Source: Ceratobasidium sp. AG-K (lineage: Eukaryota; Basidiomycota; Agaricomycetes; Cantharellales; Ceratobasidiaceae). Taken from it: a stretch of DNA of 64,000 nt. Below the pieces are notes generated by a model, which had not been told where the DNA came from, ran no database searches, and saw only the letters and a list, made by a program, of their open reading frames with translations. Location of the stretch: contig JAWNGF010000011.1 of the NCBI GenBank assembly GCA_037039685.1, positions 1,612,001-1,676,000 on the forward strand, written 5' to 3'. Of this stretch, positions 35,250 through 46,110 are shown in pieces (positions within the stretch are counted from its first letter, which is position 1; every line of letters begins with the position of its first letter). The position numbers and the translations under genes were made by a program.

Positions 35250-36098
35250 TTAGTACTTGGCCTGCACCTGATTGCCGGTGGGCAGGTCGAAGAACGCCGC
35301 CTGCTTGACCCACAAGCCTGCAGCACCGCAGTAATAGGCAACAGCGGCAGTGAGGATACCAAAACCACCAGACGCCTTGAGGACCTTCTCTTGCTCGCGG
35401 AAAGTGCCGATCATAACGAGAAGGAAGGTCATAAAGATCGAGGCCCAGAGAGTGGTGATGGCGACCGAGGCGCGGATGGAGCCGATAGTCATGATTACGG
35501 AGACTGCAATGTAGATTGTTAGGAATCCGAAGGTCATGGTGAATATATGCGGCTTACAAATGAAGAATGCAGTAAAGAAGACACCGAGAGCATCGTTGCC
35601 GTCACCGTTGTCGGCATATGCAGCTGCAATTCTATAGCAAATGAGCATGCATTGAACCCTTCGTTGGCGGGTTATGACTCACCCCGAGCCAGGCCAGTAG
35701 ATGGTACCAACAGCAAGATAGAAACCGCCAAGCATTGAGAACATGGTTGCTGCAAACGTGTTGCCCGTGACGAACTCCCACATTCCAGCAAGGAATTGAG
35801 TCAAACCCCCAACGGCAAGAGCCATAGCCAAGGCCAAATTGGTCTGAGCGAGTCAAGGTCATCAGTTAGTGAAATCGTATGGCAAATTTGAGCGACGTAC
35901 GACGTAAATGTGACGAGCTTGTACCAAGAAAAGCGACAAAATCCACGTGGTTGTCGCAAACGACAGCAGGCCTAAAGGAGCAGGGTTCGCGATGCGACGG
36001 TTGCTGAATTGAGGAAGTGAGCAAAAACGGTTGGTCGGAGGCCGGTTGGAGGCTCACTAGGTGGCGAAACCGGGCTGGGACTTTTCAATATCAGACAT
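35250..36098 (-). CDS. GPR1/FUN34/YaaH (acetate-type) transporter, paralogue 2
   Basis: About 225 residues. Exon 1 (from 36098) encodes MSDIEKSQPGFATY. NPAPLGL follows NRRIA. Further blocks are FATTTWILSLFLVQARHIYV, GGLTQFLAGMWEFVTGNTF, GGFYLAVGTIYWPGSG, IAAAYADNGDGNDALGVFF, then after an intron SVIMTIGSIRASVAITT, and an end GNQVQAKY. It is close to paralogue 1 in sequence and shares several exon junctions, but has a shorter N-terminus. It probably carries acetate or a similar short-chain acid at the plasma membrane; ammonium-linked functions are known for relatives. Confidence 0.88.
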
Positions 36099-37135
36099 AG
36101 GAGATTTGTTAATGGGGATAATATGAGGAGAGTAATGTAAGGCTACGGGCTGAGGGCTGCGAGTCGTGAGATGGGAGAGAGGACCTGGCTTGCCATTGCT
36201 CTATGTACTCCTAGTTATATACTACTTATTTTTGTGAGCATAACCTGGGCTTGAGCCGGTGGGAATAAGTCGAACATGAGATGCTGGCTCCCCGGCTCAG
36301 TTGATGGTCGGCTCGCCGCGACGTGCCGGTGTCCCGACCAACGGAGGAGCTCAGAAGCATACAGTGGCACTCAAGCGCGGTGGCCCCTCGTGTGAGATTT
36401 ATAAGAAACCACAACTGGTCATGGCTGCGAAATAATAGCACTGCTTGGCGTGGGTGATGTTTCGAGCCTGGATATACTGATAAGTATGTGGGGTATGCAC
36501 CCATGGAGCTCGAAGCAACGCGGGGATGATTATCCACATACCGTCATGTAACATTAGCTCAGGAATATATTAATCTAGCCGGGACGCCGAAAAATTAGAT
36601 AGATGAGCCAGTTTTGAATAAGTTTACTGCTCAAACAGACATAGCCGATGGCCAGTTCTTGATCCTGTCCTCATGACCCACGCTCGACCTTAGCTCACGA
36701 TGACGCTACAGCGAGAAGATAGGACATATTCGATTTAAATAACCACCTTCTGTGTCCCACAGCATAGACAAAGCTCTGATATGATACAAAAGAGGCTAGA
36801 AACTAGCAGTTGATCCGAGCAATTGCAATGTCTAGGCGCATTTGGTCGGGCTACTTGGGCACCCAAACCCTGGTTGGCTAAGCATGTTAGACAAGGAAAG
36901 ATAAGTAATTGATTTCACGGGAGAGCTTGATAGGCAGTGCTGTTGATAAATGAGTTGACATACCGGCCGCTTTGTTCTGGATCCCGAAGAGAGTCAATTT
37001 GTGGAGACTTCCCAATCAGGATCACGTGAGATGAAATCATTTTTGGATTCCTGTCCCGTCCACCATCCGCCTAAACTGCGCCCTCTGCATTAACGTATCG
37101 TCATTCTCACGGATCGATTGTACAAACAGGGAAAC
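36099..37135. other. Intergenic
   Basis: Divergent promoter region between transporter paralogue 2 and the RRM protein. I see no gene; the 36226-36537 minus frame has no family resemblance. Confidence 0.5.
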
Positions 37136-38258
37136 ATGTCAGGCGAACCACGGTTGACCAAAAAGCAAAGGAAGGGCATCGCCTTTCGAGAACGCAAAGG
37201 CAAAACTAAAGCCGCCGAGGAACCAGCTGACCTACCCGAACTCGAGATACAAGATCAACTGGATAGTACAGCTGATGGGCGGGCGTCAGGGAAGTCCAAG
37301 GCGCACGTGTGTCTCCTCCCGAGCGTGGAGCGAACAACAGAAAACGGAAGAGGGCTGAGGCAGCCGATGGCCAGGCTCAGGGGACAGCAGATGATCCGGA
37401 CGGCGACCACAGCACAGCACCGAGGAAAAAGACGAGGAAAAAGAAAATGACAGAGAGCATAGAGGGCGTAGAGGAAACAGGTCAGGGGACCGTTGATGCA
37501 AAATCAAGACGTTTCATCCTGTTTGTAGGTAAGTGCCTCTTGTTTCGTATGCCGCTGCTGGACTGCTAGAGCACTCGGCCATTCCTTCAGGGAATCTACC
37601 CTACACCATCTCAAAAGAGCAAATACAGCAGCACTTCCAAGAATGCAGTGAGTAGGAGCTTGCCTACGTACCGCCTTATCTCACCAACCTATTAGCCCCG
37701 ACGCCCTCGATTCGGCTTCTCACGTCTAAGCCGCGCAGCGGCAAACCACAAACAGCAGTGAAAGCCGCCAAAAGCAAGGGTTGTGCATTTCTCGAATTCG
37801 AGTCTCATAGTACCATGCAGGCTGCCCTACGCAAGCACCACAGCGAACTAGCCGGTCGTCGTATTAATGTTGAATTGACTGCGGGCGGAGGAGGGAATAG
37901 CGACCAACGGAAGGAAAAGCTTCGTGTTCGTAATCGCACACTGGACGAGCAAAGGGTACGTGCCATCATCACTTGGTACCTGGATTGATTATAACCTTAC
38001 GCTTTCCTGATGTAGAAAAAGAGCGCAGAGCGTCGCATTTCCAACCATCCCGAGACTGAAAAATTAGCTCAATCAAGCTTACCAACTCGCCATTCAACGA
38101 CATCGGGAACAACTGAAAAGCTAAACCGGCCTCGGACCTGGTCTATTCCCACAGCCGAAGACGACCCAACCAAACCGAGAAAAACACGGGGGAAGAGCAA
38201 AGGCGCCAATGCTGCGCAAAGAAAACCTCGTGGGCTCCCAGTGGAGCAAATGCGATAG
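37136..38258 (+). CDS. NOP6: Nop6-like RRM protein
   Basis: Four exons: 37136 to about 37528, about 37592-37650, about 37697-37955, and about 38015-38258. A lysine-rich N-terminus (LTKKQRKGIAFRERKGKTK) precedes one RNA-recognition motif with RNP2 (ILFVGNLPYTIS, across an intron) and RNP1 (KGCAFLEFES), then a basic tail ending GLPVEQMR. This is the architecture of yeast Nop6, a nucleolar factor for 40S pre-ribosome assembly. The frame shifts by two at 37306-37312, in a GTGTGT run; reading GTGT restores PPERGANNRKRKR. I expect a sequence error because the rest is intact. Confidence 0.8.
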
Positions 38259-38930
38259 CAGTTGGCTGATGGAAGGGTGAGACTACCAATCTAGTTCGAT
38301 AGTCTTTCGTTGACCCTTGGTCACGTGCTTCAGCTGCCATGCACGTTCCGCAAGTGTTCTGCCAGCGCTAATTTTTGAAACGATGGTAGCTGGGCGGTTT
38401 CCGATTCATACAGCCTCGTGTGGTCAGGCAATCAGCTTCGCCATTCCAATGCTGGAGCCTCACTACCCCTATTTTTTTCACCTTGCCTGATCTGCCACGC
38501 GTGTGTTGAAACTCCTGGCGCCTGGGTGAGTCACTGTGCCTTGTATGCTTGATTGTTGCTGTCCTTTGTGTATTCCACCATTTCTAAACGTCCTCATAAC
38601 GCATAATAAACATCATTGATTATCATTCCCTTCAAATCGCCCATCGGTAATTACCGCTTCAGCGTGTTCGCTCATCCGTCTGAACCCCCGATTGAGGTCA
38701 TGAGCCACTCGAACATCCAAATCTGGGCAAAAGATGGGCAGCCCTGGCACCGCTAGGGTTACTCGCTCATCCATTTGCAGTGACACAGGTTGTGGTGCGT
38801 TGTTTAAGTGCTTGACTCGCAGCTGCATTTACCTGTTCATAGCTTTTCACTTGCTAAAGGTCCCTGGCTACTTCCGCCCTTCCGTCTGGTTATATTCGGA
38901 GCGCCTGATCAAAAAGATTGAACTCTCGAT
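38259..38930. other. Intergenic or 5' part of the next gene
   Basis: A frame at 38632-38755 (plus) could be an exon, as could the opposing minus frame 38613-38828. Neither has a recognisable motif and I call neither. Confidence 0.35.
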
Positions 38931-40690
38931 ATGCAACTAAGCAATAGCGCAGGACGGCGTGGTATATCTAACGGTGGCAACTCGCGCGTAAGACTATCAC
39001 CTTATACATCTCCACATCTCTCGAAAGCCCCAGTGGAGCCGTTCGCTCACACTAGCAGTCGCTCAGCCAACAGAGAACTGCAAGCTTGTTGCCCCGGCGA
39101 CTTTATCTTTCCCGAATCACCGTTGCAAGACACTCTCCTTCGTGGCAGCTCACGAACCCTCAACACCAGTCAATTGCTCCTGCCTATAGGCTTTTTGAAC
39201 GAATCAGACAATATAAGCACAATGACTCGTCGCGGCCCTCATATCGCCACAGCTGAAGGCTGGGGAATGGATCTGCCAGTGAACTCGCCCCCTCATATTA
39301 TTATCTCTGACCTCCAGCGAGGGATTAACGAAGACTCTTTTGTGGCGGATCACCCGGTGAGAATACAAGAATCAACGAGCAATCTAGTAGCTAATATCGG
39401 AATGGCTAGAACACTGCTCCAAGGTCAAGATCGAACAAGTCTCCGACTCCCCGGCCCCCACGTAGACCTACGCCCGAAGGTAAAGTGGTCAACTTACGCT
39501 GTTTGGTCAATCTCATCTTGTGTCCAGAGTTCTGCGAGATGGTTTACCTGCCTCACCACATGAGAGCAGACTTGCAGAGTATGTCGGGACAGACTCGAAG
39601 TATACCATGGCTGCCAACCATGCAAGCTTGATGGTCCGAGCGGCCTCGGAGCACTCGATATGTCTGCGCGAATGAGCGCGGTCGCACAGTCGCTCGCTGC
39701 GATTGACTGTTTCCTTAAGTATCTGCTAGAATACAAGGACATGAAGCCAGAACAGCGGGGCTGCGTATCTCTAAGAATGTGAGTCTCAATGGCGATCGAA
39801 GGTTGGCCGACCCGCGTGCTAAGCCATTTGGCAGCTCTTTTGGTGCTCTCACCGCGCTCATGGGCGACTTTAGTCAGGGTGAGATCCCAGAGAGCGACCC
39901 CAACGCCCCTGCCGTCCCGAGAGAGTACTTGCCGACTTTCAGGAAATACAATACGGCCCTCACACGCCTTGTCGTTTGCCTATCGGAGAAGCTTGAAACG
40001 AGCATCAACATGTATCGACATCGACGTTCGCCATCAAACTCGCTGGTGACCAAATTTGAAGAGATGTTACAAACGCTGACGTATGGAACGAGATGTTGAG
40101 CGACGACACTTTTCGTGGACCGACAAACGTAATAACACATTGGCTGAATAGTGTGAGTTGTCAGCTTTAAGCACAATTGCAATGTACCTACCTGTTCTTC
40201 GTTCGCACAGCATCCTCAACAAGTGCACAACAAGCGCCAAGTGCTCGCGCGAAGTCAACAGACGTCACCGAACATCGAAGCAAACCCATCACCTTCTCAT
40301 CTAGACTGTATGTGGTACATCGTTCGACTTGAGGGGATCGTGATACTCATTCTTATTCAAGCCTCCACGTTTCTATCCCCTCAAACTGCATACAATCTTC
40401 CTTCGCCAACCCGAGGTACTCATAACGTTCGTAGCCCCAATGGACGTGGTGGGTTATATGCCGCCACCGGTACGGACCAACCAGGCCTCTTCGACGCTAC
40501 AGGACCTGGAGTGACCTATTTCTCATCCTCGTTAACGGCGGGCGTGGGCTCGACGCCTTTCCCCAACGATGAGTTGAGCACGATGTATGCGCCGGGAACC
40601 ATGTTCCAGAGCCCGGGCCACGGCTCTAGTCAAGGTCCATACCCGAACAGTCAAGCTACTCGTACCATTGAATCTAATTTGGTGTCCTAA
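38931..40690 (+). CDS. Uncertain multi-exon gene, function unknown
   Basis: Open segments are consistent with a plus-strand gene. 38931-39470 is Ser/Pro-rich and includes PLQDTLLRGSSRTLN. 39530-39775 is helical and includes SLAAIDCFLKYLLEYKDMKP. 39790-40090 includes LPTFRKYNTALTRLVVCLSE. 40085-40160 includes VWNEMLSDDTFRGPTNVITH. 40212-40307 and 40365-40690 form a Pro/Gly-rich tail. Splice signals link the last pieces well (gtgagt at 40151, gtatgt at 40308). In the middle the frame changes without clear introns at about 39670, 39770 and 40075, so indels or unusual splicing are likely. I recognise no family. Confidence 0.4.
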
Positions 40691-41114
40691 TCGAAGGTCC
40701 TGGCAAGCTGTTACTGCTTGCAAGCGCGTAGTAGGTTTCCTTGCAAGTGCTGGTTGCCTACTGTGCCTTGTACGCAGTACGGCTGCTCGGATCTACTACC
40801 CCGTAATACTTAGACCCAGGGCCCGGCTTTGATGTACTAAGAACTTTTCGATTCGAACTTGTATGCTATATTTATTCGTTCTGTATTCCAGTTACCTTAG
40901 CCCCAAGCCGGCCATGGCGAGTGGATGTATGCGCTGGTACAAGCGATTATGCAGGGGTATCTTTGTAATGTCTTCTGTTTTGTTTCCGTCTTTAACCTTA
41001 ACCGGTTATTTTTCAACTATGCTCGCTATGTGATACACATGTACTATGTTCCTCTAAACCAAACGCCAAAAATCACAATGTACACTGTACTGCAATCAAA
41101 AGTAGCCAATCACA
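40691..41114. other. Convergent 3' region
   Basis: Spacer between the uncertain gene and the 3' end of RRB1; no feature seen. Confidence 0.5.
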
Positions 41115-42905
41115 TCATACGGAAATGGTCTTGAACACGTTGAACCCGGTGTACGCTGTGCTAACCACGCACCCCGGAATCTGAGGGTGCCAGTGAATTT
41201 CCTTGACGTCTTTCTGGCCTTGGTGAACGAACAGTAGCTGAGACGGGACGTCCTTAAGCTAAATCCCAGGTAAATTTTTCCATTAATAAAATTAAAACAG
41301 GGTAACACTTACCTTTTGCCCGTTGGCGGTATGTATCTCCTTGGTTCCAACTTCATCCTCGTCCTGCTCGACAGAGAGATCCCATAGGGTGACCTGGTCG
41401 TCTGACCCTGCTGCCGCAAAGACAGAATCCTCGGTTGGATGCCATTCGATAGATGTGATGGGCGCGGTATGCCAGGTGAAATGAGCCACGGGGGACGGAG
41501 GGTTCGAGACCGATCTACTGCCGAAGAGTCAAAATGAATCACAAACCAACCAAAGTCAGAATGAGCCATCCAGGTCTAGGGAGACTATGCAAGAGGATAA
41601 GCGCCTACCCCTTTAGATTCCTCAAATCCCAAACTTTGATGCCACCCTCATCTCCACCTGTTGCGATGAGATACGTCGTACCCCGATTCCAGCTCATTAC
41701 ATTCACATCACTGTCGTGCGCCTTGCTAATCTGTACTGCGCTCTTTTTGCCTTTAGCCCGGACATCCCAAACCCGAACACTCCGATCGGATGAGCACGAT
41801 GCAAATACTGTCGTCTCGCTAGGAGACCATTGGATATCTTCTACTGCTGCGGTATGTGAAGTAAACGGCGCCTGGGCTGTCGTGAATCCAGCTTGTGTCG
41901 GGGTGGTCAAGAAGATCCGGCCATCAAGGTCCCCCGAAAGCAGCCTTGACCCAGATCCCCAGTCGAGCGCGAACCCCTCGGTACGACCGTGCTGGTTCAC
42001 AGTGTAGTTGGGCTTGGACGTTGGTTTAGATAAAGCATACCCCGGAACATCTAGGCTTTCAATGAGGGGACGAATGTCCCAGATATGGACTTTTCCTGTT
42101 TCGGACCAAGTCGCCGCGTGGTACGGAGTTGTGGGGGATGGGAGAGAGGATACAGGTTGGGCACGGACGCGGTTAATGCCGCCAGAGTGAGGGATTGATC
42201 GGTATTCAAGAATAGCCTCTTCGTCTTCACCGTCGTCGTCTGAATCATCCGAGTCGTCCGAGTCTCCTAAGCATATGAATAGGTGAATAGTTAAGGTACA
42301 TGCAGGGGTACAGGAAAACTCACAACGTACCATCGTCCTTTTGAGTTTTACACATTCGGCTCATCTTCATCACCATCACCTCATTTTTCGAAGCTACGTC
42401 CGCCTGGGTGCCTGTGACGACATAGGTAGTTGCAGGGTATGTTTGTCGGTTATCTCCCAAACCGTCTCGAAGGATGTCAAACGACAGACAAGGCCAAGAG
42501 ACGTTCATTTGGTGGAGCATTTCATAGACGGACTGGTCGGCCTCTAGAACTTCATCTTCGCCAAGCTTATGGGATCCAGGAAGGTATACATCTGGTGCGG
42601 GAGGTGCCTCGTCCTCGTCTTCCACGGCCTGGGTAACGTCCTCATCGACCTCCATTTCTGATGAATATTAGTTTACATCGAGTTAATAGCTAGCAACACA
42701 TACTAGAATCATCCTCATCGTCATTCTCTTCTCCATCCACTACTTCTCCGTCGCTCTCTAGCTCGTCCTCCCATTCGTCTTCAAACTCGCCCATTTCGTC
42801 GACTGAGATGGATCTTCTAGGTGCATCTCCACCCGTAGCAGGGACCTTTGCGTATGCCTGGCCATCATTTGCTCCATTAATTTCAGTCGAGGGTCTCTTA
42901 GCCAT
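41115..42905 (-). CDS. RRB1: Ribosome assembly protein Rrb1/GRWD1 (WD40)
   Basis: A multi-exon gene with ATG at 42905. An acidic N-terminus ([19 protein letters not shown]) is followed by the family block [38 protein letters not shown] (two spans), an acidic [16 protein letters not shown] loop, and WD40 repeats: [55 protein letters not shown], ending [10 protein letters not shown]. Rrb1 is the dedicated chaperone of ribosomal protein L3 (uL3) for nuclear import and 60S assembly. The start is 124 bp from the divergent ADE5,7 start, so the promoter is shared. Confidence 0.93.
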
Positions 42906-43029
42906 CGTAGTCGGTAGTTGTTGTCGATTTGGAGTGGTCGGCGATAGGATCAATATGAATCCGACTCTAAAAATTTGCCCGCAAAAACGCCCCATCCCGG
43001 CGCTTAGCGAGATCTTCATCCCTTCCACC
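42906..43029. promoter_or_regulatory. Bidirectional promoter RRB1 / ADE5,7
   Basis: Only 124 bp separate the two start codons. Both genes serve ribosome production or nucleotide supply, so co-regulation is plausible. I identify no specific site. Confidence 0.6.
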
Positions 43030-45896
43030 ATGGCGCACCTGAATATCCTTATTGTTGGCTCAGGAGGCCGCGAACATGCGCTCGCATGGCGCCTTGAAAA
43101 GTCACCCCTGGTTAACAGGATATTCATCGCTCCCGGGAATGGTGGAACTCAATCGAAGAAATCAACTAATATCGCAATTGGAGCTGGCGACTTTGAGGGG
43201 TTGAAAAAGTTCGCTTTGGAAAACAGCGTAAGTCGTAGTTTTTGGTTCATTATAACGGAGACTGCTCACTTGCATAAGATTAGGTGAATCTTATTGTGCC
43301 TGGTCCAGAGCAGCCGTTGGTGGATGGGATCGAGTCGGTATTCAGAAAAGGTGAACCTCAAACACTGAGTTTTCAGTGCGTATTCAATCTGAATTTCCAA
43401 AGTTGGGATTCCTGTATTCGGTCCTACTCAGAGAGCCGCCCAGATGGAAGGCTCCAAAGCGTTCTCGAAGGATTTTATGCGAAAACACAACATCCCAACT
43501 GCTGCCTACCGAACCTTTACTTCGTCCCAATTTAACGAGGCTCTGACCTATGCAAAGACCTGTGGATCCAAGGTCGTCTTGAAAGCAAGCGGACTCGCTG
43601 CTGGTAAGGGCGTGCTTCTCCCTGAGACGGAGCAGGAGATCGAAGCTGGACTAAGGGAGATTATGCTTGACCAGGCGTTTGGCAGCGCTGGTACGTTCTT
43701 CCGTAAACGTTGGTGTAGCCTGCGCCCTTATACCCAATGATTTTTCACAGGGGACGAAGTCGTAATCGAGGAATGCTTGACCGGACCCGAGCTATCTGTC
43801 CTTGCATTTTCAGATGGGTACACAATCGTCCCCCTTCCAGCCGCGCAAGATCATAAACGCATAGGAGACGGAGATGTTGGCCCAAATACGGGAGGAATGG
43901 GTGCATATGCGCCTGCTCCAGTTGCCACCCCGGATGTCATGGCCGCAATAATGAAGGAGGCGTTACAGCCGACAATTGATGGGATGCGGAGAGACGGCAA
44001 GTCGAGTTTTTGATGCGGGATAACACAAGATGATAACGTTTTATGCGACGTTAGGGTTCCCGTTCGTTGGTATGCTATTTACTGGCTTTATGCTCACGCC
44101 GTCGGGTCCCAAAGTTCTCGAGTATAATGTTCGATTTGGAGATCCCGAGACGGAGGCATTGATGCTTTTGCTTTCGGACGAAACGGACTTGGCGGAAATT
44201 CTATTGGCAAGCACTTGTTCTATATATCTGGAAGTAATTTAACACCTACGGCAGGCGTGCGTCGAGCACCGTTTGGATAGCGTAAGAATAACTACCCGCC
44301 CGGGAGTCGCGGTCTCGGTCATTCTCGCCTCGCAAGGGTACCCTGGAAGTTATCCTAAAGGGAAGGTTATTACCACTGCCACTGTCCCAGAGAGTATGCA
44401 AATATGCCCTACTATTAACTTGAACATAGCTCTAACAGCTTATCATTCTCTGTTACTCCTAATCACACATACAGACACTGTCGTCTTCCATGCTGGTACA
44501 TCTACCAAGGACTCTCAAGTTGTCACCTCGGGCGGACGAGTTGTTGCCGTCGCAGCATATGGCAATACCATACACGAAGCGCTCGATCGGGCCTATAAGG
44601 GCGTTGACGCAGTTCAATTTGAGGGCAAGACATTCAGGCGGGATATTGCACACAGGTACGCATACACCCACCCTCCTACCCCCGGAATTATTCAAATTGA
44701 TCCATACTAGAGCGCTGGCCCCAGCCACTGGCACAGGCCTAACATACGCCCAAGCGGGTGTGTCTGTCGATGCTGGAAATGCCCTTGTAGAAGCGATCAA
44801 GCCCTACACCCGTCTCACCCGTCGATCAGGCGCGGACGGGTCCATTGGTGGCTTCGGTGGGGTATTTGACTTGAAGGCTGCTGGTTTTGGCGAGATGCGC
44901 GATCCGTACTAGTCAGTGGGACCGATGGCGTCGGGACTAAACTACGGATCGCGTTGGATTCTGGTGTCCATGATACCGTTGGTGCGTTTACCCACTCACT
45001 CGGTTCCAGGTAATCGCCTGCTAACCGAGTTCTGATATGAAGGGGTTGACCTGGTAGCAATGTCGGTCAATGACCTGATCGTTCAAGGTGCTGAGCCACT
45101 GTATTTCCTGGACTACTACGGTTGCAGCAAACTCGACGTCCCCGTCGCTGCTCAGGTCATCAAAGGGATCGCAGATGGCTGTGTCCAAGCTGGATGCGCA
45201 CTCATCGGAGGCGAGACGGCTGAAATGCCCGGGATGTATCATGCTGGTACGTTGACCCCACTCCGACCCAATCTCAGTTCATAACCAGTGCATACAATAG
45301 GCGACTACGACCTCGCCGGCTTTGCGGTCGGGGTCGTCGACCGACACTTGCTCCTTCCCAAACCAACCATCGCACCAGGCGACATCCTCCTCGGCCTCCC
45401 ATCGTCTGGCATCCACTCGAACGGGTTCTCCCTCGTACGCAAAGTCATCGCTCGGACCGGCCTGTCCTATTCGTCCCCCTGCCCATGGGACCCTTCGACC
45501 ACACTCGGCTCTGCCCTCCTCGTCCCGACTAAAATCTACATCAAATCGCTCCTTCCGGCCGTGAAAGCGTCAGCGCTCAAAGGTATGGCGCATATCACCG
45601 GTGGAGGGTTTGTCGAAAATATCCCGAGGGTGTTGCCCCGCGGGACAGCCGCGCGGATCGATGTAGCCAAGTACCCCTACCCTGATGTATTCAGGTGGTT
45701 GGCCAAGGAGGGTGGTGTCGAGCCCCGTGAAATGGCGAGGACGTTCAACTGCGGGATTGGAATGGTCGTGGTGGTAGGGAAGGAGGATGTCAAAAAAGCG
45801 AAGGAGTTGATCGGAGACGAGGTTTACGAAATTGGAGAGATTGTGGAGGGTGAGGGCGTGGAGCTTCTTGGGCTGGATGCCTGGCTGCCCAAGTAA
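43030..45896 (+). CDS. ADE5,7: Bifunctional GAR synthetase / AIR synthetase
   Basis: The ATG at 43030 has a good context (ccaccATGg). Some ten introns interrupt the gene. The N-terminal GARS half has [33 protein letters not shown], the metal/nucleotide block [14 protein letters not shown] (after D-V) and [12 protein letters not shown]. The AIRS half has the [12 protein letters not shown] region, [46 protein letters not shown] and [19 protein letters not shown]. It makes steps 2 and 5 of de novo purine synthesis. Two introns have GC donors (near 43999 and 44210). At 44908-44910 one base is missing: TACTAG must be TACCTAG or similar to read through [13 protein letters not shown]. As this enzyme is needed for prototrophy, an assembly error is the likely cause. 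Confidence 0.93.
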
Positions 45897-46110
45897 GTAT
45901 GCACAAGAAACAGTAAAGTTATAGTTTAGATGAAGTATGGAAAGTTGTAAAGAGTATTTGTCTTGATTCTGAAGTAACAAATGAAAACACAATGTGCCCA
46001 TTCTCGTCGGGCAACGCTCTCATCAAGCTCCTAGAAAACAAGCCATAATATTCATTTTGGACAACAACAATAAGAAAATACATTTCACCACCTCAGATAT
46101 ACACCGTCAA

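Noticed and set aside
26203..36098. Calling the oxidase-transporter region a secondary-metabolite cluster
   Set aside because: No backbone synthase, P450 or transcription factor is present; only the proximity is unusual.
38613..38828. Opposed frames in both strands (FAHPSEPPIEVMSHS on plus; a 71-codon minus frame)
   Set aside because: Neither has a start, splice partner or family resemblance that decides between them.
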